A DNA stretch of 64,000 bases from Anaeromyxobacter oryzae (lineage in GTDB: Bacteria > Myxococcota > Myxococcia > Myxococcales > Anaeromyxobacteraceae): NCBI RefSeq assembly GCF_023169945.1, contig NZ_AP025591.1, forward strand, positions 5,018,481-5,082,480, in the 5' to 3' direction. A model generated the notes under the pieces. The model saw only the letters and a program-made list of their open reading frames with translations, made no database searches and was not told where the DNA came from. Shown here one piece after another: positions 46,218-55,435 of the stretch. Position numbers and translations under genes: made by a program. Positions within the stretch are counted from its first letter, which is position 1; each line of letters opens with the position of its first letter.

Positions 46218-48068
46218 TCAGACCCTCTGCGCGCGCTTCGCGCGCTCGTAGGCCTCGCGCGCCTCGCGCACCTGGCCGCTGGGCGAGACCTCGGGGATCG
46301 CGACCTCCCACCAGCATCCGCCCGCGTCGGTCGTGCGCCGGGGATCGGTCTCGATGCAGATCACGGAGGTGCGGTCCGCGGCGCGTGCCCGCGCGAGCGC
46401 CGCCTCGAGCTCCGCGATGGTGCGGACGTTCTCGCCGTGGGCGCCGAGGGAGCGGGCGTTCGCGGCGAAGTCGATGGCCGGCGCACCCTGCGGTCCCTGC
46501 AGGCAATCCTCGAAGAGGTTGTTGAACGGCGCCCCGCCGCAGGCCTCCTGCAGCCGCGTGATGCAGCCGTACCCGTGGTTGTCCAGCACGACGACGATCA
46601 TCTTCTTGCCGAGCAGGACCGAGGTGGCGATCTCGGCGTTGAGCATGAGGTAGCTCCCGTCGCCGACCATCACGATGATCTCGCGGTCCGGTCGCGCGAG
46701 CTTCACCCCGACCCCGCCCGCGATCTCGTATCCCATGCAGGAGTACCCGTACTCCACGTGGTAACCGCCGGGCGTGGACGTCCGCCACAGCTTGTGCAGC
46801 TCGGCGGGGAGCGTCCCGCCGGCGTTCACCACGACGTCGTCGGTGGTCGAGCGGGGCGACGAGCGCTGCACCGCGCCGATCACGTCCGCGTCGTAGGGGA
46901 GGGCGACCTCCCGGCGCGCGGTGAAGGCTTCGACCGCCTCGCGCCAGGCGCCCGCCGCGTGCCGGGCGCGCGCCGTCCACGCCTCGTCCGCGCGCCAGCC
47001 CGCGAGCCGGGCGCGGAGCGCGTCGAGCCCGACGCCCGCGTCCGCCTGCAGGGGCTGCCCGCGCCACTTCCGCGCGTCGAGCGCGTTCGGGTTCAGGTCC
47101 ACGAGGCGCGCCTGAGGGAAGAGGGTGTGCGAGCCGGTCGTGAAGTCGGTGAGGCGCGTGCCCACCGCGAGGACGAGGTCCGCCTCGCGCGCGAGGTCGT
47201 TCGCGGCGGGCGAGCCGGTCACGCCCACGGCGCCGAGCTGGAGCGCGTGGTCCCACGGGAGCGCGCCCTTCCCGGCCTGCGTCTCGCAGACCGGCACGCC
47301 GTGCCCCTCGACGAACCGCCGGAGCGCGTCGGTCGCGAGCGCGTAGAGCGTGCCGCCGCCGGAGACGACGAGCGGCCGGCGGGCGCGCCGGAGCGCCTCG
47401 ACGGCCAGGTCGAGCTCGTCCGCGGAGGGCGGCGGCGCGCGGAACCGCACCGTGCGCGGCTCGAACAGCTCGGCGGGGAAGTCGAACGCCATCGTCTGGA
47501 CGTCCTGCGGCAGCGCCAGCGTGACCGGCCCGCACTGCGCGGGATCCGTGAGCACCTGGATCGCGCGCGGGAGCGCCGCGAGGAGCTGCTCCGGCCGGTG
47601 GATCCGGTCGAAGTAGCGCGACACCGGGCGGAGGCAGTCGTTCGCGGTGACGGTGCCGTCCTGGAAGTCCTCGACCTGCTGGAGGACCGGGTCCGGGGCA
47701 CGCGACGCGAACACGTCGCCAGGGAGCAGCAGCACGGGGAGGCGGTTCACGTGGGCCGTGGCCGCGGCGGTGACGAGGTTCGTAGCCCCCGGGCCGATCG
47801 ACGTGGTGACCGCCATCATCCGGCGGCGGAGGCTCGCCTTCGCGAACGCGATGGCCGCGTGCGCCATCGCCTGCTCGTTGTGGGCGCGGTAGGTCGGGAG
47901 CGCCTCGCGATGGCGCTCGAGCGCCTGCCCGAGCCCGGCCACGTTGCCATGCCCGAAGATCGCGAACACGCCCGCGAACAGCGGCGCCGTCCCGCCGGCG
48001 GTCTCGACCCGCTGGGCGGCGAGGAAGCGGACCAGCGCCTCGGCGGCGGTCGACCGGATCGTGCTCAT
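46218..48068 (-). CDS. iolD: 3D-(3,5/4)-trihydroxycyclohexane-1,2-dione acylhydrolase
   Basis: 616-aa ThDP-dependent ring-opening hydrolase, the step that yields 5-deoxy-glucuronate. The family's parts are present: N-terminal GVFAIFGHGNVAGLGQAL with the activating Glu region (YRAHNEQAMAHAAIAFAK), and the ThDP/Mg motif GDGSYLMLNAEIATSVLLG...NHGYG. Cofactor-domain order is normal. ATG 48066-48068 overlaps iolC's stop by 4 bp. The frame stays open far upstream but that is shadow of iolC. Confidence 0.97.
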   Translation of the reverse strand: MSTIRSTAAEALVRFLAAQRVETAGGTAPLFAGVFAIFGHGNVAGLGQALERHREALPTYRAHNEQAMAHAAIAFAKASLRRRMMAVTTSIGPGATNLVTAAATAHVNRLPVLLLPGDVFASRAPDPVLQQVEDFQDGTVTANDCLRPVSRYFDRIHRPEQLLAALPRAIQVLTDPAQCGPVTLALPQDVQTMAFDFPAELFEPRTVRFRAPPPSADELDLAVEALRRARRPLVVSGGGTLYALATDALRRFVEGHGVPVCETQAGKGALPWDHALQLGAVGVTGSPAANDLAREADLVLAVGTRLTDFTTGSHTLFPQARLVDLNPNALDARKWRGQPLQADAGVGLDALRARLAGWRADEAWTARARHAAGAWREAVEAFTARREVALPYDADVIGAVQRSSPRSTTDDVVVNAGGTLPAELHKLWRTSTPGGYHVEYGYSCMGYEIAGGVGVKLARPDREIIVMVGDGSYLMLNAEIATSVLLGKKMIVVVLDNHGYGCITRLQEACGGAPFNNLFEDCLQGPQGAPAIDFAANARSLGAHGENVRTIAELEAALARARAADRTSVICIETDPRRTTDAGGCWWEVAIPEVSPSGQVREAREAYERAKRAQRV

Positions 48069-50014
48069 GCGGCCCTCTCCTTCCCTGCGCGGGCGTCGCG
48101 CCACGCGCGGATCAGCGCCTCGAAGCTCGCCCGCACGCGGGCCACGAGCGCGTCGTCGTCGATGCGGCCCGCCAGCCACTCGCGGCTCGGGGCGTCGAAG
48201 ATCGTGCGGCCCACCGCGAAGCCGCGGCACGCGCGGGACGCGGCGGCGTCGCGGAAGCCGGCCGCGAGCGTCTCGAGGGCGGCCCCCTGCCCGAGCAGCA
48301 GCGCGCCGCGGCAGGAGGGATCGCGCTCGGCGACGAGCGCGTCCACCCGGCCCCACGCCTCCGGCGCGAGCGGCGGCAGCTTCCACCACTCGGGGAAGAT
48401 CCCGACGTTGTAGAGCCGCTTCAGCGCGCGCAGGACGCGGTCGGCGTCGAGCGGGCCCGGAGGGATCACCTCGAGCAGGAGCTCGTGGCCGCTCGCCTGC
48501 ACCGCGTCGTACACCGCGCGGACCTGCGTCTCGTCCTCGAGCCGGTCGAGGACGGGCCCGTCCGGATCGAGGCGCACGAGGCACTTCACGACCTGCTCGC
48601 GCGGCCACGAGACGAGGCGCGAGCCGATGGAGCGCCCGCCCTCGAGCTCGAGCGGCGACGAGCCCGGGACCTCCACCGGGCGCGCGAGCCACCAGCCGCG
48701 CCCCGTCGCGGAGAGGAGCGCGTCCTCGCCGTAGGTGTCGTCGATGATGGCGCCGACCCGGCCCGCGACCCCCATCGCGCCCTCGGTCTCGCCTACCGCG
48801 CGGACGAAGAGCGACTTCAGCTCGCGCAGGCGCGCCTCGGGCGCGCCCACCTCGCTCGCGAGGTCGAAGAGCTGCCTCCGGTGGTCGAACGCGAAGATGC
48901 AGAGGTCGTCCCACGCCTTCCGGCGGTGGCTCACCCGGTGCAGCCGCGCGAGCCGCGGGTCCTGGTCCGCGCCGCTGCCCGTGGGCCGCGCCACGAACCA
49001 GTCCAGCTCGGCCGGAGTGGGCATCGACGCCGAGCAGGCGTGGCGCGAGACGACGAGCGCGCCGCACGCGTTCGCGGTCCGGCCGCTCTCCGCCCAGGGG
49101 CGGCCGTCGAGCCACCCCTTCAGCAGGCCCGCCATGAACGCGTCGCCGGCGCCGAGCTCGTTCATGACCTTGACCGGGAAGCTCGGCACGCGCGCGGCCG
49201 CCTCGAGCGAGGGCGGTACCGCGCCGTCCACGACGGCGCACCCCGCCGCCCCGAGCTTCACGACGAGCACCGCCGGCGTGAGCGCGCGGACGGCCCGGAG
49301 GGCGTCGAGCAGATCGTCGCGGCCGCCCGCGATCCGGAACTCCGCCCGCGTGCCGACGACGAGGTCGAATCGCGGGAGGAGCGCCTGGAGGTGCGCGGTG
49401 ACGCGGTCGCTCGCCACGAACCACGTGTCGCCGGCGGCGGGCTTCGTGAGCCCCCACAGGACGGGGCGGTAGTCGACGTCGAGCACGGTGCGGACGTCGT
49501 TGCGGCGCGCGCGCTCCAGGGCGGCGACCGCCACCGCGTGGGTGTGCTCGGTGGAGAGGTGCGTCCCGGTGACGACGAGCGCCCGGCTCGAGGCGACGAA
49601 CGGCTCCTCCACGTCCTCGTCCCGGACCGCCATGTCCGCGCAGTCCCGCCGGTAGAACACGAGCGGGAAGGTCTCGCGATCCTTGATGCCGAGGAGCACG
49701 AGCGCGGTGAGCCGCTCGGGATCGACCGACACGTGCGAGACGTCGCAGCCCTCCGCGGCGAGGGTCTCGCACAGGAACCGGCCCATCGGGTCGTCCCCGA
49801 CCCGCGACGCCATGGCGGCGCGGAGGCCGAGGCGCGCGCAGCCGAACGCGATGTTCGCCGACGAGCCGCCGAGGTACCGCGCGAACGTGGTCGCGTCCGC
49901 GAGCGGCGCGCCGAGCTGCTGGGCGTAAAGGTCGATCGCGAGCCGGCCGAGGCAGATGACGTCGAGACGCCGGGTCTCGGCGGGCGACGGCGCGGGGTGG
50001 GCGGGGGTGGCCAT
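48065..50014 (-). CDS. iolC: 5-dehydro-2-deoxygluconokinase fused to DUF2090 aldolase-like domain
   Basis: 649-aa two-domain enzyme. Residues about 17-330 are an IolC-type PfkB kinase (LDVICLGRLAIDLYAQQLGA, ARYLGGSSANIAFGCARLGL, catalytic Asp291 in NELGAGDAFMAGLL). Residues about 345-640 are DUF2090, a TIM-barrel related to class I aldolases, proposed to cleave 2-deoxy-5-keto-gluconate-6-phosphate (IolJ role). Since no separate iolJ is in the locus, the fusion could complete the pathway. Similar fusions are known in other proteobacteria. ATG 50012-50014; ATGA overlap with iolD. Confidence 0.95.
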   Translation of the reverse strand: MATPAHPAPSPAETRRLDVICLGRLAIDLYAQQLGAPLADATTFARYLGGSSANIAFGCARLGLRAAMASRVGDDPMGRFLCETLAAEGCDVSHVSVDPERLTALVLLGIKDRETFPLVFYRRDCADMAVRDEDVEEPFVASSRALVVTGTHLSTEHTHAVAVAALERARRNDVRTVLDVDYRPVLWGLTKPAAGDTWFVASDRVTAHLQALLPRFDLVVGTRAEFRIAGGRDDLLDALRAVRALTPAVLVVKLGAAGCAVVDGAVPPSLEAAARVPSFPVKVMNELGAGDAFMAGLLKGWLDGRPWAESGRTANACGALVVSRHACSASMPTPAELDWFVARPTGSGADQDPRLARLHRVSHRRKAWDDLCIFAFDHRRQLFDLASEVGAPEARLRELKSLFVRAVGETEGAMGVAGRVGAIIDDTYGEDALLSATGRGWWLARPVEVPGSSPLELEGGRSIGSRLVSWPREQVVKCLVRLDPDGPVLDRLEDETQVRAVYDAVQASGHELLLEVIPPGPLDADRVLRALKRLYNVGIFPEWWKLPPLAPEAWGRVDALVAERDPSCRGALLLGQGAALETLAAGFRDAAASRACRGFAVGRTIFDAPSREWLAGRIDDDALVARVRASFEALIRAWRDARAGKERAA

Positions 50015-50016
50015 GG

Positions 50017-50913
50017 TCAGAGCCCGATCCCGGCGAGGTACTTCCGGTTGCGCCGCGCGCTCTCCCCCGGGCTGCCCATCCCGGGGAGCACGTCCTGCTC
50101 GACCACGATCCAGCCTCGATAGTCGCGCTCGCGCAGGGCGGTGACGACGGAGGGGAACGGCACGTCGCCGCGCCCCAGCTCGCAGAAGACGCCGTGCTCC
50201 ACCGCCCGGACGGCGTCCCAGCCCTCCCGCCGCGACCGGTCCGCGATCTCCGGGGCGTGGTCCTTGAAGTGGACGTGCCAGATCCGGTCGGCGTGGCGCG
50301 CGATGGCGAGGAGCGGGTCGCCGCCGCCGAAGCGCCAGTGGCCGGTATCGAGGCAGAGCCCGAGCACCGCCGGATCGGTCGTCGCGAGGAGGCGCGCCGT
50401 CTCCTCCGGCGTCTCGACCCAGGTGCCGGCGTGGTGGTGGAAGACCGTCCGGAGCCCCGTCTCGCGCCGGACGGCGCGGGCGATGCGATCGGCGCCTCTC
50501 GCCAGCGCGCGCCAGCGATCGTCGTCCAGCCCGTGCTCGGGCCGGATCCGGCCGGCGTTCGCGGTCCGGACCGGATCCGTGTACGGGTCGTTCCCGAGCA
50601 CCACGAGGGCCTCCGGGCCGCCGACCTCCGCGAGCTGGCGAGCGGCGCGGAGGGCGTCCGCCTCGTCCGCGGCGAGGCGCGCCGCGTCGTGGAGGTGGAC
50701 CGTGATCCACGACGCGACGAGAGCGAGCCCGCGCGCGCCGAGCTCGCGCCGGAGCGCGTCCGGATCGGTGGGCAGGAACCCCCAGTCGCCCAGCTCGGTC
50801 CCGGCGTAGCCGGCGTCGCGCATCTCGTCGAGCACGCGGGTCCACCCGCCGCGCGCGCCCTCCACGTTCTCGATGACGCCCCAGGAGCAGGGCGCGTTCG
50901 CGACCCGGATCAT
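50017..50913 (-). CDS. IolE/IolI-like TIM-barrel sugar isomerase or dehydratase
   Basis: 298-aa xylose-isomerase-like TIM barrel. It starts IRVANAPCSWGVIENVEG, and strands TVFHHHAGTWVETPEE, GLCLDTGHWRFGGGDP, IWHVHFKDHAPE and VVEQDVLPGMG carry the metal-site residues. It is a paralogue of iolE, distinct in its N-terminus. Likely roles are isomerising or dehydrating an alternative keto-inositol (for example chiro- or scyllo-derived); the exact reaction is not defined. Two bp from iolC and 7 bp after a dehydrogenase. Confidence 0.87.
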   Translation of the reverse strand: MIRVANAPCSWGVIENVEGARGGWTRVLDEMRDAGYAGTELGDWGFLPTDPDALRRELGARGLALVASWITVHLHDAARLAADEADALRAARQLAEVGGPEALVVLGNDPYTDPVRTANAGRIRPEHGLDDDRWRALARGADRIARAVRRETGLRTVFHHHAGTWVETPEETARLLATTDPAVLGLCLDTGHWRFGGGDPLLAIARHADRIWHVHFKDHAPEIADRSRREGWDAVRAVEHGVFCELGRGDVPFPSVVTALRERDYRGWIVVEQDVLPGMGSPGESARRNRKYLAGIGL

Positions 50914-50920
50914 TCCGCCC

Positions 50921-52090
50921 TCACTCCCGCTCGACCGTCTCCCAGCGCCGGCTCTCCCACGAGCGGAGGATCGCCTGCTGCACGCGCGCCACCGCGTCGG
51001 CCTCGGCGAACCCGGGCTCGCCCTGCTTGCCCGCCGCGACGGAGCGCAGGAACTCCCAGGCCTCGATCACCTTCAGGTCGTCGTAGCCGAGGCCGAGGCC
51101 CCACGCCGGGTTGAAGTGGCCGTGGTACGGGTGCGCCGGGCCGGAGAGGAGGGTCGTGTAGCCGTCCTGCGCCGGATCGTCGTCCCGGCGCCACTGGAGC
51201 TGCAGCTCGTTCATCCGCTCCATGGTCCACTTCACCGCGCCCTTCGTCCCGTGGAGCTCGAACGACATGTCGCACTTGGCGCCGTTCACGATCCGGCAGG
51301 CCTCCAGCAGGCCGTGCGCCCCGCCCTCGAACCGGACGAGCGCGCTCACGTAGTCCTCGTTGGTCACGTCACCCGCCGGGTCCTCCGCTGTCCCGCGGTC
51401 GTAGTGCGTGCCGCTGCCGGGGCGCGGGATCGGGCGGCGGCGGATGAAGATCTCCTGGTCGCTCGTCACCGACGCGATGGGCCCCGCCATCAGGTGGGCC
51501 ATGTCAATGACGTGCGACATGAGATCGCCGAGGGTCCCGAGGCCGTGCTCCCGCTCGAAGCGCCAGGAGAGGAACCCGTTCGGATCGCCCGCGTAGCCGT
51601 TCAGGAAGCGGCCGTGGTAGTGCGTGAGCCGCCCGAGCCGGCCCTCCGCGACGAGGCGGCGCGCGTACTGGACGACGGGCGCCCAGCGGTAGTTGTACCC
51701 GACGAACGTCAGGATCCCGGCCTCGCGCGCGGCGGCGCGGGCCGCGCGCGTCTCGGCCGGATCGCGGCCGACCGGCTTCTCGCAGTTGACGTGCTTCCCC
51801 GCCCGCGCCGCCGCCCGCACGAGCTCGAGGTGCATCCCGTTCGGCGCGGTGACGTCCACGACCGCCACCTCCGGATCGGCCATCACCTCCCGCCAGTCCG
51901 TGGTGAAGCGCGCGTACCCGAAGCGCTCGCGGGCGGCCCGCGCCCGCGCCTCCACGGCGTCCGCGCACACGACGAGCCTCGGCTGGAGGCCGCCGTCGGC
52001 GAAGCGGTCGGGGACGGCGCGGTAGGCCCGGGCGTGCACCTCGCCCATCCACCCCATCCCGATGATGCCGACTCCGATCACCTGGGCCAT
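50921..52090 (-). CDS. Gfo/Idh/MocA-family dehydrogenase
   Basis: 389-aa NAD(P)-dependent oxidoreductase: Rossmann motif GVGIIGMGWMGEVHARAYRA, EKP motif NCEKPVGRD, C-terminal domain with GDLMSHVIDMAHLMAGPI. Probable polyol or inositol dehydrogenase, within the inositol operon. Which stereoisomer it oxidises is unknown. One of four Gfo-type genes in this locus. 22 bp after the next dehydrogenase's stop. Confidence 0.9.
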   Translation of the reverse strand: MAQVIGVGIIGMGWMGEVHARAYRAVPDRFADGGLQPRLVVCADAVEARARAARERFGYARFTTDWREVMADPEVAVVDVTAPNGMHLELVRAAARAGKHVNCEKPVGRDPAETRAARAAAREAGILTFVGYNYRWAPVVQYARRLVAEGRLGRLTHYHGRFLNGYAGDPNGFLSWRFEREHGLGTLGDLMSHVIDMAHLMAGPIASVTSDQEIFIRRRPIPRPGSGTHYDRGTAEDPAGDVTNEDYVSALVRFEGGAHGLLEACRIVNGAKCDMSFELHGTKGAVKWTMERMNELQLQWRRDDDPAQDGYTTLLSGPAHPYHGHFNPAWGLGLGYDDLKVIEAWEFLRSVAAGKQGEPGFAEADAVARVQQAILRSWESRRWETVERE

Positions 52091-52112
52091 CTCGTGCTCC
52101 CGTCGTAGCGCC

Positions 52113-53300
52113 TCAAGCGCCGGGCCGCCCGAGGTCGAGTGTCGCGTCGACCCACGCGCCGTCTCGCCGGCTCGACTCGACGGCCGCCTCCACGAACTTC
52201 ACCCCGAGCACCCCGTCCTCGACGGTGGGGAACGGCGCGAGCCCCGGGTCGGGCGCGGCGCCGCCGTCGCGCCGGGCGATCACCGCGTCCGCGACGTCCG
52301 TGTAGACGTTCGCGAACGCCTCGAGGAAGCCCTCGGGGTGGCCGGGCCAGAGCCGGGAGACTCGCCGCGCCGGCGCCGAGAGGTAGCCGGCGCCGCGCGA
52401 GAGGATCCGGTGCGGACCGTCGAGCGGCCGGACGACGAGCTGGTCGGGTTGCTCCTGGATCCACTCGAGGCTGGCCTGGTCGCCATACACGCGGAGGCGC
52501 AGCCCGTGGAGGTGGCCGGTCGCGGCCATGCAGGCCCACATCATCCCGCGCGCGCCGTTCGAGAACCGGAGCTTCACGTGCGCGTTGTCGTCCGACGCGC
52601 GACCCGGCACGACGGTGGACAGCTCCGCCGAGAGGGCCGTGATCTCGAGACCGGTGACGAAGCGCGCGAGGTGGTGCGCGTGCGTCCCGAGGTCGCCGAC
52701 GACCGTGGACTTCCCGGCCAGCGCGGGCGTGGTGCGCCACGCCGCCTGCTTGTGCCCCGCCGCCTCGAGGAGGGTGGCCGCCCAGCCGGAGGCGTGCTCC
52801 ACCTGGACGAGGCGCACCGTGCCGAGCTCGCCCGCGCGGACCAGCTCCCGCGCGTGGCGGACCATCGGGTAGCCCGTGTAGTTGTACGTGACGGCCAGCA
52901 CCACGCCGGCGCGGCGCGACGCGGCGAGGAGATCGAGGGCCTGCTCCAGGTCGACCGCGAGCGGCTTGTCGCAGATCACGTCGACGCCGCGGTCGAGGAA
53001 CGCCCGGGCGATGGGGTGGTGGCTCGCGTTCGGCGTCATGATCGCGACGACCTCGACGCCGTCCCGCCGCGCGGCCTCCGCCTCGGCCATCTCCTCCCAG
53101 CTGCCGTACCGGCGGTCCGGCGGGACGTCGAGCGTCGCCGCGAAGGCGCGGCTCCGCGCCGGATCCGACGCGAACACGCCCGCCACGAGCGCGTAGCGGC
53201 CGTCGAAGCGGGCGGCGTGGCGGTGCGTCTCGCCGATGGTCGACCCCGGGCCGCCGCCCACCATCCCGAGCCGCAGCCGCCGTGGGGAACCGTCGGTCAT
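52113..53300 (-). CDS. Gfo/Idh/MocA-family dehydrogenase
   Basis: 395-aa dehydrogenase. N-terminal LGMVGGGPGSTIGETHRHAA is the longer Gfo variant found in scyllo-inositol/inosose-type enzymes; DKP motif CDKPLAVDLEQAL; GDLGTHAHHLARFVTGLE. ATG 53298-53300 chosen over the shadow-extended frame. Follows the ABC ATPase gene by 20 bp. Substrate probably an inositol isomer or derivative (context). Confidence 0.9.
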   Translation of the reverse strand: MTDGSPRRLRLGMVGGGPGSTIGETHRHAARFDGRYALVAGVFASDPARSRAFAATLDVPPDRRYGSWEEMAEAEAARRDGVEVVAIMTPNASHHPIARAFLDRGVDVICDKPLAVDLEQALDLLAASRRAGVVLAVTYNYTGYPMVRHARELVRAGELGTVRLVQVEHASGWAATLLEAAGHKQAAWRTTPALAGKSTVVGDLGTHAHHLARFVTGLEITALSAELSTVVPGRASDDNAHVKLRFSNGARGMMWACMAATGHLHGLRLRVYGDQASLEWIQEQPDQLVVRPLDGPHRILSRGAGYLSAPARRVSRLWPGHPEGFLEAFANVYTDVADAVIARRDGGAAPDPGLAPFPTVEDGVLGVKFVEAAVESSRRDGAWVDATLDLGRPGA

Positions 53301-53320
53301 CGCGCCGCTCCCGCTCCCTC

Positions 53321-54115
53321 TCACACCCGCACGCCGAGCTCGGCCATGAGCTTCTGCATCTCGACGCCGCCGGCCATCATGTCGAGCACCCGGTCGCGCG
53401 TGATCTCGTCCTTGCGGAAGGTGCCCATGGAGCGGCCGCGGTTGAGGAGCGTGAAGGTGTCGCCGATGGGGTACGCGTGCTGGACGTTGTGGCTGATGAA
53501 GATCACCGAGATGCCCTGCTGGCGGGCGCGGGCGATGAGCCGCAGCACGTTCGCGCTCTGCTTCACGCCGAGCGCGGCGGTGGGCTCGTCGAGGATGAGC
53601 ACCCGCGCGCCGAAGTGGATCGCGCGGGCGATGGCGAGGCACTGCCGCTCCCCGCCGGACATCGTGCCGACCGCCTGGCTCGCGTCGCGCACGCTGATCC
53701 CCATCTCCGCGAGCTTCTCCTGAGCCACGCGGGCCGCCTGGTCCTCGTCGAGCAGCCGGAACCCGAGCCACCGGCGCGTCGGCTCCCGCCCCATGAAGAA
53801 GTTCCGCGCCACGCTCATGAGCGGGACCAGGGCGAGGTCCTGGTAGACGGTGGCGATGCCGCGGTCGAGGGCGTCGCGGGGCGAGCCGAGGACGACGGGC
53901 TCGCCGTCGACCCGGTAGACCCCCTCCGTCGGCCGGTGCACGCCGGAGAGGATCTTGATGAGCGTCGACTTCCCCGCGCCGTTGTCGCCGAGGAGGCAGT
54001 GCACCTCGCCCCGGCGCAGCCGGAGCGTGACGCCGCGGAGCGCGACGACGCTCCCGAAGAACTTCGAGACGTCCTCGAGCTCGAGGATGTGCTCGGAGCG
54101 CGGATCGCCGGTCAT
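53321..54115 (-). CDS. Sugar ABC transporter ATP-binding protein (single domain)
   Basis: 264-aa ATPase with one complete nucleotide-binding domain: Walker A GDNGAGKST, signature MSGGERQCLAIARA, Walker B VLILDEPT. It is a half-size version compared with the two-domain RbsA/MglA proteins and resembles the FrcA type, working presumably as a homodimer. The start ATG (54113-54115) overlaps the permease by 4 bp (ATGA). Confidence 0.95.
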   Translation of the reverse strand: MTGDPRSEHILELEDVSKFFGSVVALRGVTLRLRRGEVHCLLGDNGAGKSTLIKILSGVHRPTEGVYRVDGEPVVLGSPRDALDRGIATVYQDLALVPLMSVARNFFMGREPTRRWLGFRLLDEDQAARVAQEKLAEMGISVRDASQAVGTMSGGERQCLAIARAIHFGARVLILDEPTAALGVKQSANVLRLIARARQQGISVIFISHNVQHAYPIGDTFTLLNRGRSMGTFRKDEITRDRVLDMMAGGVEMQKLMAELGVRV

Positions 54116-55407
54116 GTGGAGCGAGCCTCCGTGACCCGCCGGCGGACCTGGTTGTTGAAGAGCACCGCGAAGAGGAGCATCACGCCGAGGAACACCCGGA
54201 ACCAGTCGGAGCTCACGTTCGTGTAGCCGATCCCGATCTGGACGACGCCGAAGATGAGCGCGCCGAAGCTCGCGCCCACCACCGAGCCGTACCCGCCGGT
54301 GAGGAGGCTCCCGCCGATCACCGCGGCGATGACCGCCTCGAACTCCTTCTGGAGGCCGCGGTCGGCGGCGGCCGAGCCGACGTCGCAGATCTGGAGCATC
54401 GCGAAGAGCCACGCGCAGAAGGCGGTGAACATGAAGAGCGAGACCTTCACCCTCCGCACCGGGACGCCGACGTTCTTCGCCGCGGTGGCGTCGCCGCCCA
54501 CCGCGAAGATCCAGTTCCCCAGCCGCGTCCGCGTGAGCCGGAACGACGACGCGACGGCGACGACGAACCACCAGAGCAGGACCTTCGGGATCCCGTGGAC
54601 GAGCGGCGTCACGCCGTCGTCGAGGGTCTTGATCCAGTGGTGGCGCGCCATCCAGGCGAAGAGCTCGTTCCCGAACGTCCCGTAGAAGAGGACCTCGACG
54701 ACGGGATCCTTCGCGGCGAGGTCGCCGATCCCGCTCACGATGGTGCGGTTCGCGAACGCGATGGAGAACGCGAGGGTCAGGCCGCGCAGGATGAAGAGGA
54801 AGGCGAGGGTCACGATGAACGAGGGCAGTCCGGTGCGGACCACGATCTGCCCGTTCAGCCACCCGAGCGCGAGCGCGAGGACGAGCGTCATCGCCATCGC
54901 GGCCCAGACCGGCCAGCCGAAGTAGAGCGGCGGGATGGCCGCCATCATCCCGGCGAAGCCGATCATCGATCCGATGGAGAGGTCGAACTCCCCCGCGATC
55001 ATGAGGAGGCACGCGCCGGTGGCGAGGATGCCGAGGTAGGCGGCGACGGTGGACCAGTTCATCACCCCGTCGAGCGCGAACATCCCCGAGTCGCGCGCGG
55101 TGAGCGCGAACACCGCGAAGACGAGCACCGCGCCCGCGATCGAGGCCGACTCGGGCCGGCCCATCACGCGCTGGAACCCGGTGATCTTCCGCACCCGCTC
55201 GTCGGCGGGCCCCGCGCCGGGTACCACCGCGTCGGCGACCGCGCGCGCGGGGAGGCCGCCGTCCGCACCGCCGTCGTCCGCGGCGCCGGGCGGCGCCGGC
55301 GGGGTCGGGCGCGTCCCCTGATCGTCCGGCGGCACGCCCCCGCCCGGCGGCCGGCCCGAGGGGGCGCCGGAGCGGGGCGGGGTGGTGGAGGGCTCGCCCG
55401 GTTGCAT
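54112..55407 (-). CDS. Sugar ABC transporter permease
   Basis: 431-aa permease of the ribose/inositol type (BPD_transp_2): MIAGEFDLSIGSMIGFAGMM, AAVIGGSLLTGGYGSVVGAS and about eight to ten helices. It has an unusual N-terminal extension of about 75 residues rich in Pro, Gly and Asp before the first helix, giving a cytoplasmic disordered tail. Lies 28 bp after the binding protein's stop. Confidence 0.93.
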   Translation of the reverse strand: MQPGEPSTTPPRSGAPSGRPPGGGVPPDDQGTRPTPPAPPGAADDGGADGGLPARAVADAVVPGAGPADERVRKITGFQRVMGRPESASIAGAVLVFAVFALTARDSGMFALDGVMNWSTVAAYLGILATGACLLMIAGEFDLSIGSMIGFAGMMAAIPPLYFGWPVWAAMAMTLVLALALGWLNGQIVVRTGLPSFIVTLAFLFILRGLTLAFSIAFANRTIVSGIGDLAAKDPVVEVLFYGTFGNELFAWMARHHWIKTLDDGVTPLVHGIPKVLLWWFVVAVASSFRLTRTRLGNWIFAVGGDATAAKNVGVPVRRVKVSLFMFTAFCAWLFAMLQICDVGSAAADRGLQKEFEAVIAAVIGGSLLTGGYGSVVGASFGALIFGVVQIGIGYTNVSSDWFRVFLGVMLLFAVLFNNQVRRRVTEARST

Positions 55408-55435
55408 CGTCGCTCCTCGCGGGGCGAGCGGCGCG

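Noticed and set aside
46218..49772. 1,184-codon minus-strand frame extending iolD upstream
   Set aside because: The extension overlaps iolC in another frame; iolD homology begins at 48068 with an ATGA overlap.
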